64,000 bases of DNA from Perkinsus olseni (taxonomy: Eukaryota; Perkinsozoa; Perkinsida; Perkinsidae). This document shows positions 12,107-21,370 of the stretch, in pieces. Where the stretch lies: NCBI GenBank assembly GCA_013115135.1, contig JABANP010000272.1, forward strand, positions 1-64,000. The letters are read 5' to 3'. Below the pieces are notes generated by a model. The model saw nothing but the letters and a program-made list of their open reading frames with translations. It was not told where the DNA came from and ran no database searches. Every line of letters begins with the position of its first letter. The stretch's first letter is position 1. The position numbers and the translations under genes are program-made.

Positions 12107-12461
12107 TGATAACTTTGCCAGTCGCGCGCGCCCTATGACCTGACCTACTATCACAGGCAGCAGTGTCGACTCTCCTATTTAATATGGAAGGACTAGCCGA
12201 GAGGTTAATATGTCAGGCTGATAAGCTAAAGGTTGTGGGTTCAATCCCTGGTCATTCAATATTTACCCAGCATCGTTGTTGTGACTGACTGTCCCCTTAA
12301 GCTGTGTAGCTAATCGATAAGATTGTAGCTGGCCCAGAGTTATCCTTGTTATCTTTGTTCTATCTCTCCGAATACCTACCACTGTTGAGTTGTCTAGTCA
12401 TGACTGACGAATCGTCTAAGCAAAGCACCGCTACTGGGGCCCAGACCCATCCTGACCAACA
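12107..12461 (+). repeat. 5' LTR of element C
   Basis: 355 bp with TG...CA ends. It contains a tRNA-like stretch and, 61 bp before its end, the ATG that opens gag. Confidence 0.9.
12185..12258 (+). other. tRNA-like (Ile-GAU-like) sequence inside the 5' LTR
   Basis: A-box-like TAGCCGAGAGG begins at 12194 and B box GGTTCAATCCC lies at 12238-12248, a spacing usual for RNA polymerase III internal promoters. The sequence between reads like an anticodon loop CTGATAA (anticodon GAU), but stems are imperfect. A copy lies in the 3' LTR (about 18759-18832) with one changed base. Confidence 0.45.
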
Positions 12462-12613
12462 TGGTGCACCGTCCGGGAAGAACCCTAGCGACTTGCTTCA
12501 GAAAGCGATCTCAGCCGCGGCTCAGTCGACTGCCTCAATCAGTTGGAATTGGTACAGTGATAGACTTACCTGCCTCCAACTAGTGGAGCGCTGTATCGGG
12601 ATAAACCCGAAGA
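12400..12613 (+). CDS. gag: Element C gag, N-terminal part
   Basis: The ATG lies within the LTR, giving MTDESSKQSTATG. The frame crosses the LTR end and the primer binding site and runs to the transposon at 12614, where it soon stops. Removing the transposon plus one target copy (632 bp) brings this frame exactly into phase with the gag frame on the other side, joining GINPK to SVAMSQMY. This is why I take the LTR ATG, rather than the one at 13254, as the likely start. The same ATG and first codons also lie in the 3' LTR. No domain is recognised in this part. Confidence 0.6.
12462..12479 (+). promoter_or_regulatory. Primer binding site of element C
   Basis: TGGTGCACCGTCCGGGAA follows the 5' LTR with no gap. 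Its complement ends in ...GCACCA, as a mature tRNA 3' end does. The tRNA cannot be named from the window. The gag frame passes through this site. Confidence 0.75.
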
Positions 12614-13237
12614 TAGGGTGGCCCATTGACGGAAAAATAGAAAAATTATTTCCTTCGGGATAACTGGTGCAATTATGTAATCCATATTCATTTCGTATTA
12701 TAACGAATAATAATCCTATTGGCGCTGCTGCAGCATTCACAATGAACTGATGACTCACTGTATACATGCTGGTTCTACTCACGAATAAATTTCCGATCAG
12801 GAAAAGCAGTATTACCCCGGAAGGCCAGCCAACGTCGCCTTCACACCAGCGTCAGCACGCACAAGGATACATGGAATACAGTCTGGCTGACGCTCGAAAG
12901 ATTTACTAAAAGTTCCCGTAGGAGCCGTGACTACAGGCATCGAATTCTCGCTCGCCCAAAAAACCATTTGTCCTCTTGGCGCACCATTTTTCCACGTGCT
13001 CGGTCTAATCGAGATCACCGACATAGTCGTGCCCCCCAGGCATCACACGCCGTGATATCTGTCGTTTTTGGGTTTTTTTTCTGCTTTTTTGGTCTTTTCT
13101 GGTCTTTTGTGACTATTTTTCCCTATTTTTCCTATTTTTCCCTATTTTTCCTGTCCGAAAGAATTTCCTAAATTTCCTTCATCTTTCCGAAGGAAATCGC
13201 AGGAAAGAATCGGAAAGAAATAATTCGGGCCACCCTA
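12614..13237. mobile_element. hAT-like non-autonomous DNA transposon, copy 4 (in element C)
   Basis: A 624-bp insert with ends TAGGGTGGCCC and GGGCCACCCTA and a perfect 8-bp target duplication, cccgaaga (12606-12613 and 13238-13245). Ends share AGGGTGG and the GGAAAG/CTTTCC words with copies 1-3, but the interior differs, so it is a separate subfamily. The right half has a pyrimidine-rich run (about 13065-13160) with short cctatttttc repeats. No transposase frame. Confidence 0.85.
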
Positions 13238-13245
13238 CCCGAAGA

Positions 13246-15308
13246 GCGTTGCCATGTCTCAGATGTACTTCGTTGGGGCAAACGGTCAACCGATAGGAAC
13301 TTCTCTTAAAGCTCTATCTAGCCAATGGAAGATCTTACAGCACCCAGACGCCCCTCACGAGGAAGGGCTCGAAGGGCTCAGAATGCAGAAAGGTTGGCGC
13401 TGGTCCAGATTTCGTCGCCAACTGGAGTTCGCGCTCAGTGGGGTCCAAGGAGATTCTTCTCCTTTGAGGCTCCTGGCGTATAGTTTCTTTCTGCCACGAA
13501 GTGTGGTAGCAGAACTTAGGGACCTTATCACTCAACACATTATTGAGAAGGGCCCAGATGGGAAGGTGGCCCTTATACAGAGTGCATCGATATTTGCGTG
13601 GAAGTCGATTCGCGAACCAGTAGTGGATGATAAGGATTCCGCCGAGGTTTCGATCTTCTTGACTGAGATCCGGTCTGCTTATGAGTCTTGGACTAAGCAG
13701 TGCTCTACCTTATGCCAGAAGGTTGAGAAGAGTATGGAGAAGCTGGAGTCGTCCTTTGACTCGAGCAATCCAATTATTCTTTTGAGTCGATGGTCAAACC
13801 TTTATCGTAAAGCCGGCCACCTCGAGTTCTCTCGTATTGTCGAGGAAGAGAGTTACTTGGCCGGTAAGTTAGCTGATACTGTTGGCCTGAAGTTGGATTG
13901 GTCCTTTCGGGTACTGCTGCATGAGTTTATACTCCAGCAGTGCCCTCGTTCGAAGAAGCAAGATACTGGGTTCGGTGCTTTGATCAAGGAGGTTCGAGAG
14001 AAGGCTTTATCACCACAGGAGGTGCTTTCGAAGTTGCAGAATGCTGCACTCGAGAACCATTCTTCATCTATTGACAAGTATCTTGGTCTGTACCTCCCGA
14101 AGATCTCCCTTCCCCCTGGAGTGGGGAATACTGGTCAGCCTAAGCGCTCACTGGATCGTAGAGACGATCATGCGCAGGGTTCGAAGCGATTTCGACCTTC
14201 GACTACTATCAGACCTGTTGCTACTACTCAGCTGTTGAAAAATGCAGATGGTTCTTTCAAGAAGGCCAGCGAAGTCTTTAGCCTCGCACCTTCAGAAATC
14301 TCAAATAGAAAGCAGAATGGCCAGTGTTTCAAGTGTGGTAAACGAGGCCACTTAGCTAAGGACTGTCCAGGCTCTACTGGTGAAACACCCGATGAGCACA
14401 AAGCTGGTAAAGTATTGAGTGATGCTTCTAACTATTTCCCTGTTGATACCGTGTTGTCAATCTCAGAACAGGGGCTAGAGCTTGATCAGAATAGGTTATC
14501 GATAGTTTCAGTGACTGTGGCTCAGTCAACTGGGTCAACTGATTACTGTCCCGCTCGAGCCGGTATTGACAGCATGGCATCAGTAAGCCTTATCACTCGA
14601 AACATTTTATCACAGCTTCATATTCCCATGAGCCGTAAGACGACTCCATCAGAAATTACTGCTCTAAATGGGAAAGTTTCCGTCGATAAGGAGTGTGTTA
14701 TTTGTGTCACCTTAGCAGGTCACACATCAGAATTACGGTGTCTGGTTGTCCCTAGCGGGTGTTTGCCTAGCTCCATCGATATATTAATCGGGAAGCCGGA
14801 TTTTCCCCGCTTAGGGATAAGCCTAGTCATCCCTCCTCAATTGACCGAACAACCACTCGATGGAAACATTCATAATCGTGATCTACATACCATGATCCGG
14901 CGGGCGGAACTCGAGCTAGTCGATCAGTTAGGGCAAAAACAACCCTTGCCGGGTGCCCCAGAATACTATGGTTTATTATCACGACTTCCGCATAACAGTG
15001 AGAAAGATCAGCCAGAACAGAAATATTATTATCAGATATTATGGGAAGATGCACGACCTGATAGTCATACTGGCAATCATCCACACACCCATGATTTCTC
15101 CCCACCTCTGATATCTCGGTTAGACGAGAATCAGAAGAGGGAGTTCAGGTCAGAAGTCCGAAACTTTGTAGCCCATCATTGGTGGCGAAAGCAGGACGAT
15201 AATGACCTGTCAGAAGACGGTACAATCATTGGGAGTGCATGTACCTTTCCAGTCGTCCAATCACAGTTTAAAAACGACAAAATGCCGTCCATGTACGGAT
15301 TGCCGTAA
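13246..15308 (+). CDS. gag-pro: Element C gag (rest) and protease
   Basis: A frame of about 690 codons follows the transposon. It has a capsid-like region, one CCHC knuckle CFKCGKRGHLAKDC near 14325-14370, and a retropepsin-like region near 14555-14600 reading AGIDSMASVSLI. The usual D-(S/T)-G triad appears as D-S-M, an unusual change at a residue normally glycine. The zero frame ends at TAA (15306). The reverse transcriptase motif RPCTDCRKVN is in the +1 frame from about 15270, so the frame changes near the run TTTAAAAAC (about 15267-15275). Confidence 0.8.
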
Positions 15309-16341
15309 GGTCAATGACTCCTTGCCACGAGCCTCGTACGAAGGCTTCTCTATATCAGAATGCCTGAAATATATCCGTGGTAATTGGAACAGCAAGTATG
15401 ACCTCACCTTCCTAGATTTGTCGAAAGCTTTTTATCGAATCCACCTAGGTGGAGGGAACCGACTTCAGATCCTGACAGACCATAACACATATCTGTGTGA
15501 TAGAGTAGCATTCGGTCTAATATTTGGACCAGCCGCCTTAAGCGGCTTGGTCCTTCTCCTACTGAATGTTACTCTCTCCGGAATCCTCGGACGCAGAATA
15601 AGACACTCCAGTACGAGACAGTTTGTCCGAGCCCTCCCAGGGCTACATATCATTCCATATTATGACGATATAATGATATGGGGCAACCCTCGCCTCGTGC
15701 ATCTTACAGTACAGATCTTAAGCAATATCGCACCACTCACTGGTTCGTCCTTTCCTTTAGAAAAGCAGGACCGCCTGAGTGTTCCGCTGTCGCCGTCACC
15801 AGTGGAGCAGCGATATAGACACCTGGGTTGTATCTGGACAAGAACCCCAGTTGATGATTTATTGATTCACTGCTGTGCTCCCCAACGTGATGAGCTTACC
15901 TTTTCGAATAACCTCTCACGTCGTGAAGCTTTCCGAATAGCGGGTCAATTATATGATCCGCTAGGTCTCCATCCATTAGCCCGCCTGGCAGCGGATAGAA
16001 TACGACGCTGGGCGGGCCAATCCGATGGAGGTAATACACCTATGGCTTGGAATAAGCGCTGGCCACTCGATTATCAGACAAGAGAAGCCCTCGCTCATAC
16101 CTTAGATACAGCATATGCTGATAATTTAGGCAAGTGCTCGCACAGGCCCATAGGTACAGTGAGATCAATCATAGCTGCCTGCGATTCATCAGACCTAGGA
16201 TGGGGCTTTGTGATATATGGCTTGAGCTCAGTTGCCACTCCTGCCCCTTCCTTGGAGATAGTCCGAACAACAGGCGAGGTCCTTCAAACCTATGCAGGAG
16301 AATGGGATGCTCGCTCCATGCGATTTCATATAAAACCGTAA
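15202..16341 (+). CDS. pol: Element C reverse transcriptase
   Basis: This frame overlaps the gag-protease frame and is +1 to it. It has RPCTDCRKVNDSL, motif A DLSKAFYRIHL, catalytic IIPYYDDIMIWG, the BEL/Pao block GQLYDPLGLHP, and the first RNase H segments AACDSSDLGWGFVIYG and EWDARSMRFHIKP. It ends at CCG-TAA, and RNase H continues in the next +1 frame. The bounds are those of the open frame; true translation is presumably from gag by frame change, not from an own ATG. Confidence 0.85.
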   Translation: MTCQKTVQSLGVHVPFQSSNHSLKTTKCRPCTDCRKVNDSLPRASYEGFSISECLKYIRGNWNSKYDLTFLDLSKAFYRIHLGGGNRLQILTDHNTYLCDRVAFGLIFGPAALSGLVLLLLNVTLSGILGRRIRHSSTRQFVRALPGLHIIPYYDDIMIWGNPRLVHLTVQILSNIAPLTGSSFPLEKQDRLSVPLSPSPVEQRYRHLGCIWTRTPVDDLLIHCCAPQRDELTFSNNLSRREAFRIAGQLYDPLGLHPLARLAADRIRRWAGQSDGGNTPMAWNKRWPLDYQTREALAHTLDTAYADNLGKCSHRPIGTVRSIIAACDSSDLGWGFVIYGLSSVATPAPSLEIVRTTGEVLQTYAGEWDARSMRFHIKP

Positions 16342-18655
16342 AGAGGCTCTCACCTTGCAGAAAACGATGCAGACCATCTTCTCATGGCTTCAGATCATGC
16401 TAGAGGCTTCCTCTGTCGAACGAATACTTCTTTACTGTGACAATAGTAGTGCCGTATCTTGGGCACAGCAGCCTCCACAGAAGATGCGGTCGTATGACCA
16501 TTTAGCTTTGCAACGCATAGGGGATGCGATGGCCGATCTGAAAGAGACAATACGTGTAACATATAATGTCACGCCAGAAATCAAACATGTGTCGGGCATA
16601 AATAATGCCCTTGCCGACCAACTCAGTCGCTCCCATAAAGATTTTTTGAATCTATCCCCTCTGACAGAAGGTGCACAGCACACCACGCCTACACGCCATG
16701 GTAAGAAACAGAAGAAGCTAGGCGCAGCAGTACTCATTGCCATCGAAGATGATTTGACGGTAGCAGGAGACCGAGGATGTTCACACAGAGGCGCATTAGG
16801 TCTCACTACGATTGACCCAATAACAGATTCCTCTACTACCTTCGACCTAACATTAGTCGCAGCCGAAAATGACTCTTCTGATGACCTCATAGGTGTTGGT
16901 GATGTATCTGAAAAGGATATATTAGACCATTTGCGAGAAGCTTATGCTAATCTTTCGTACTTGCAAACAACCGAAATAGTTCCACAAGTATCATTACTTG
17001 ACCTATTGAGCATTTTAGCCCCAGAAAAATTTCACACTCAAGAACAGAATTCTCGCGCTAATGCATTAGCGGCTGGTTCACCCCGTGGCCCTTACTTCAA
17101 ATGGAGCGACGGCGAAGGCCTCCTGTTAGAATGCGATCCTTTGGAGAGCCCTCATAAGCCTACTTGGCGGATCGTGATGATCACACCACGCTCCCGCGCC
17201 TGGGCAATGTTCCGTAGTCATGACCACCCTCTAGCGGGTCATCAAGGACTCCTCCGGGCCGTGCAGTCCATGCGGGATAACCGCTACTGGTGGCCTACGC
17301 AGATATCTGATACAAAGAAACACATACAGGGTTGCACAGAGTGTCAATTGAAGAAATTTCACGACGTACAGAACCAGCAACCATATGTGCTTCGTCGATG
17401 GCAGCATCGCTTTGCAACCGTACAGGTAGACTGGATTGGGCCATTCAAACCTGAATCACAAAACGATCCATGCCCGACGATGCCCACAGACATCCCAACT
17501 TACTATTGCGTTATGATTGACGAAGGAACACATATCCTTCTCATTCTTCCATCAGTATCAACAAGCGCACGCAGTCTTGTTTCATGTCTGATGACTTGGA
17601 TCTCCATCTTTGGACCGCCAAGAGTCCTACAAATGGATAATGCGGGTGCCCATCATAACCGATCAGACCTAGATCCATTTTTCTCTTACTGGCAGATAGA
17701 AGTGAAATATGGAATCTCGCGTCGTCCAGAGTCGCAAGGACTTGTGGAACGAGCTATTCGTGACCTGAAAACTGGCATTAGGTTCAGCACAGGCACCCAG
17801 ACTCACTCTTCAGTTCCATGGTGGCTAGCCCTACAAACTGCAGCCACGGTTCATAACCACTCACTGCTTTCCAGTACAGTGAACTGTTCTCCTTGTGAAC
17901 TAGCACTTGGAGATGACCGAAAACTCCTCAGCACTGCAGATCATCAAAAAATTAATACTGATCTTTGGAGTGCCGTACATCACGAAGTCACAGAGCTTTT
18001 CCAGCTTTACCAATTAAGCAAAGCGGAACAGGCTCTTGGGGCCGAAATGAAACAAGTCAGTATAACACAGCCGAAATACCGCTTCAAAGCGGGTGACAGA
18101 GTAAAACTAAGCAGAACAATAAATCAGAAAAGGCAGGTCCTTGGACCTTTTACTATAGATCATATTGACCCAGACAACTCCTTTATATACTATTTGCACG
18201 GTCGGGATGAGCCTGTGTCTCTCTCGTCGCTCCTTCCTTGCCCACTCGACGCCAGCAGAACAGCGTATGAGCATGCTGTGAAGCCAGTGGTTGATCAATT
18301 GACCTACTCCGCCAAGGCGACCGCAACCTGGGGCAAAGACCTGACTAAAGCAGTTAAAGGCAATTGGCTGTTATATACTACCAAAAAACCAGATCCCCAG
18401 ACTGGTGAGTTAATTACCCACATTTATGTTGGACGAATTCTCAGTCTTCTGCCACGTAATAAGCTTCGTGTGCAAGGCTTAGACTCGGCTCCACAAGGGC
18501 ATTGGAAGACACCACCATCTTCAGCTCGATCTCGAACTCAATATGTTGTATCTGCAGCAGATGTGCTGGGCGGCAGAGTATTTGAACCAACTCGTGGAGG
18601 ACGCCTACCTCGTTCAGTACAACAATGGCTTGACTCTACCGGCATGTCTTCTTAA
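16342..18655 (+). CDS. pol: Element C RNase H (C-terminal part) and integrase
   Basis: RNase H continues with ILLYCDNSSAVSW and IKHVSGINNALADQL. Integrase follows: an HHCC zinc region (HDHPLAGHQG, then CTECQLKK), core residues in VQVDWIGPF and VLQMDNAGAHHN, and the glutamate in PESQGLVERAIRDL. The C-terminal part (GDRVKLSRTINQ, GPFTIDHI) suits integrase DNA-binding domains. The frame is +1 to the previous one. A +1-frame stop just upstream confines the change to about AAA-CCG-TAA (16334-16342). A long C-terminal tail after 18300 has no recognised domain. Confidence 0.85.
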
Positions 18656-18670
18656 AGGCGCTTGCCTCCT

Positions 18671-18680
18671 TGGGGGGGCG
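18671..18680 (+). promoter_or_regulatory. Probable polypurine tract of element C
   Basis: tgggggggcg lies directly before the 3' LTR. It is G-rich, as a plus-strand primer tract should be, but not purely purine. Confidence 0.5.
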
Positions 18681-19035
18681 TGATAACTTTGCCAGTCGCG
18701 CGCGCCCTATGACCTGACCTACTATCACAGGCAGCAGTGTCGACTCTCCTATTTAATATGGAAGGACTAGCCGAGAGGTTAATATGTCAGGCTGATAAGC
18801 TAAAGGTTGGGGGTTCAATCCCTGGTCATTCAATATTTACCCAACATCGTTGTTGTGACTGACTGTCCCCTTAAGCTGTGTAGCTAATCGATAAGATTGT
18901 AGCTGGCCCAGAGTTATCCTTGTTATCTTTGTTCTATCTCTCCGAATACCTACCACTGTTGAGTTGTCTAGTCATGACTGACGAATCGTCTAAGCAAAGC
19001 ACCGCTACTGGGGCCCAGACCCATCCTGACCAACA
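18681..19035 (+). repeat. 3' LTR of element C
   Basis: 355 bp. Two differences from the 5' LTR: a T-to-G change in the tRNA-like region and a G-to-A change in the word acccagcatcg. Same length. Confidence 0.9.
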
Positions 19036-19604
19036 ATGCGGACGCAGGCTGCGCAACTATTCTGTACGCGCGCTTTGCTTCCCAATTGCGCTTTAACGAA
19101 TGGAACTCGCGTTCAAGAAATATTCGGCATGTCAATGATCTCTGGAGGCACCTGGCTTTTTTGCGTGAGTCCGAGATACCTGTGGAACGCAGGTTCCGAG
19201 CAGGTGTGCAGGAGGCCTTTGAAACTGGGGTAATCAAGCCTCGTGGCCTCATTGTGAATTCTACCCCACTCTGCCGATCTTTATCCTATCCGTTTATATT
19301 TTTGCCGTGCAGGTCATCCGCTTTCTCACTCCTGATGCCTTGCTGACCAAGGCTTGGTACCGTGCATGTCCGATCCGGCATTCAAGCGTCAAGGACTCCA
19401 CGAGTTGCTGTTGCTTCCAAAATATCACCGAATCCATTGAGTTTGCGCGAGTTGCAAACAGGAATGTAACCTGCCACCAAGAAGGTCTGAATGCTGTCAA
19501 AGCTGTTGACTCTGTTAACAGGCGAGACTGTGCTACTTCCGACCCCGTACGTAGGAGGTGCCTGACTGACAGTATCCTCAATCGGCGCTTACTTCCGTAC
19601 ACAG
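19036..19604. repeat. Repeat fragment between elements C and B
   Basis: The first 30 bases continue the repeat that element C split. The last ~90 bases (ttccgaccccgtacgtaggagg onward) match 11080-11145. The middle contains an open stretch reading like protein (RFNEWNSRSRNIRHVNDLWR) that I do not recognise. It may be a remnant of another mobile element. Confidence 0.45.
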
Positions 19605-19941
19605 TGCGCGTGGTTAGTGGGGACAATGCAGGAAATCTCGAAAATAGTCGAAATAGTCGTCGCAACGTAGTCCTCGGTGGTTCCATGGTCGAGTCTCCCA
19701 CTAAACGCGGAGGAGTGGACAACCCAACACTCTTGGAGTAGTGATATCATAGCAATAATCTAGTGATAGTAGGCAGTCATAGTAGGGGCAGATCGAAGGG
19801 GTAACATAAAGGGCAATTACAAAAAATCACAACAGTAGTTTTGGGTAGTTCGACTAGTCGTATCCAACCGTTTCAGATGGGACACAATGGCGAGCGCTTT
19901 GAGATGTTGGTGTAGTGCACTCGCGCTCGGTGGAGCGCGCA
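19605..19941 (-). repeat. 3' LTR of element B
   Basis: 337 bp with short inverted ends TGCGCG/CGCGCA. Contains many TAGT words. Confidence 0.85.
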
Positions 19942-20185
19942 TTGGCCACCTAATTGTAGGACAATTACTAGTACAAAAAGGGATGGTAGCAGTAATACAT
20001 AGTCAAAATGAAAAAGAATCATTAGTGCGTACAGGCAGTAGTTATCTCATCCAAATTAGTCCTCATATGAGTCTCATACTCAATGACGGGGGTAGTACGG
20101 TACTACTAGTACCGCGCTTGGCCGCAGGCGCTATTACCAGAGTAGGTCGCTTGGGCGAGGAAGAGTGCCATGGCCGAAGCTCGGA

Positions 20186-20620
20186 CTATGCGATGCGCTT
20201 AGTGTAGGCCTTGTAGTCTTCTCGCAAGAATGCCTTGGCTCGCCTAGTCCAGGCAGCATCACGAACCTTGATGAAGATTAGGTCACTAGTAGCAGCAGAC
20301 ACGGGGCCAGTAGAAGTGTCATCGTGAGAAATAGTCCACCGATCCACAGTTATCTCCAAGGGCTGTAGTAAAGCCTCAGCAGGACAGTGAGCGGAACGGA
20401 GTAGCTTCGCGAAACCGGTGTAGTCCTTCGAGAAAGCGAAGACCACAGATCCAGCAGGTATAGTAACCGAACCGTCGATGAACTTCTTACACGACAGCCC
20501 TTGTGTCGATCCTAGTCTCACGAACTCCTCATTTCGGAGAGTCTTCCATAGTGGGAGCACTTGCTGGTCTTCACCTGTAGCTGGATCCTCGTCCTCGATA
20601 GTAGGAAGACCGCGAACCAT
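20186..20620 (-). CDS. Element B accessory frame downstream of integrase (144 aa)
   Basis: It begins MVRGLPTIEDEDPATGED and is in the same frame as the preceding 244-aa frame, separated by one TAA. It has no recognised domain, no signal peptide and no membrane segment, so it does not look like an envelope protein. It lies where some LTR elements carry extra genes. It could be the C-terminal part of the upstream frame after a stop and a repeat-unit frameshift. Confidence 0.45.
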   Translation of the reverse strand: MVRGLPTIEDEDPATGEDQQVLPLWKTLRNEEFVRLGSTQGLSCKKFIDGSVTIPAGSVVFAFSKDYTGFAKLLRSAHCPAEALLQPLEITVDRWTISHDDTSTGPVSAATSDLIFIKVRDAAWTRRAKAFLREDYKAYTKRIA

Positions 20621-20635
20621 GGGGATCCTCTGGGC

Positions 20636-21370
20636 TTACACGGTTTGCCTCAGATGTAGTTGTCGGAGCAACTCCACCTTGGCCACCGTAGTCAGATGAT
20701 GACGGAGGTACCGGAGCGACTTCCCCTCTTGGCCACCGTAGTCAGACGCTGACGGAGGTATCGGAGCGACTTCCCCCTCTTGGCCACCGTAGTCAGACGC
20801 TGACGGAGGTATTGGAGAGGCTTCTCCTTCTTGGCCACCGTAGTCAGCTGTAGACGTAGGTGATGGAGCGACTCCACCTTGGCCACCGTAGTCACATGCT
20901 GACGGAGACGTAGGTGCGGGTGGAATAGTCGCCTCGTCGTTGGACGGTAGGGACGTCCATGGGACGTCTACCTCATCGGGACCTTGTTGCACAGGAGGAG
21001 TGTCGTCCCTCGGCATCGCCGTAGTAGTTGGTTGTAGCCCTGCTCGTTCATGAGCGGTAATAGTACGGCGGTGCCTGATCACCTTGGGGTCGTCACTGTA
21101 GTCAGTGGGGTGTAGTATCACGTGGTTGAGCTTACCGTCGGCGTCAATGAATATACGACTACCCTTGCCCCAGTAGTAGTGAACAACAGACTGTAGTGCA
21201 GCCGCATGGTGGACATTCACAAGTGCATGACGCTCTACCTCCCGGCCGTACTCAACTGGTACTCGTACGGTAGTTGCACCCGGTACTTTCCTTGGTGGTA
21301 GTAACGCCACCGATACCGTGTAGTAGGATGTCGGGGTAGACGTCGACAATGGCTGAACCTCGAATAGCAA
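20636..21370 (-). CDS. Element B accessory frame with DYGGQEG repeats (244 aa)
   Basis: This frame overlaps the end of the integrase frame and is +1 to it. Its second half is a tandem repeat whose unit, about 51 bp, codes for SDYGGQEG plus a Pro/Ala spacer (about 20690-20900). The last unit is 50 bp, which shifts the frame and makes the tail LRYLRHHLTTVAK an out-of-frame reading. The first half may be the integrase C-terminal tail. Function unknown. Confidence 0.5.
   Translation of the reverse strand: MLFEVQPLSTSTPTSYYTVSVALLPPRKVPGATTVRVPVEYGREVERHALVNVHHAAALQSVVHYYWGKGSRIFIDADGKLNHVILHPTDYSDDPKVIRHRRTITAHERAGLQPTTTAMPRDDTPPVQQGPDEVDVPWTSLPSNDEATIPPAPTSPSACDYGGQGGVAPSPTSTADYGGQEGEASPIPPSASDYGGQEGEVAPIPPSASDYGGQEGKSLRYLRHHLTTVAKVELLRQLHLRQTV

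Larger units (their letters stand above)
12107..19035 (+). mobile_element. LTR retrotransposon C, complete and young
   Basis: Two 355-bp direct repeats, TGATAACT...CCAACA, bound the element (12107-12461 and 18681-19035). They differ at two bases by my reading. A 4-bp duplication, atgc, flanks it (12103-12106 and 19036-19039). Inside are a canonical primer binding site, gag with a CCHC knuckle, protease, reverse transcriptase, RNase H, integrase and a G-rich tract before the 3' LTR. A hAT-like transposon splits gag. Two +1 frame changes break the polyprotein into three frames. The IAGQLYDPLGL block after the reverse transcriptase points to BEL/Pao, while the integrase (GHQG, YWWP) also looks Ty3-like, so the family call is provisional. 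Confidence 0.9.

Noticed and set aside
20186..21370. Envelope gene in element B
   Set aside because: No signal peptide, membrane anchor or Cys pattern is seen in either frame.
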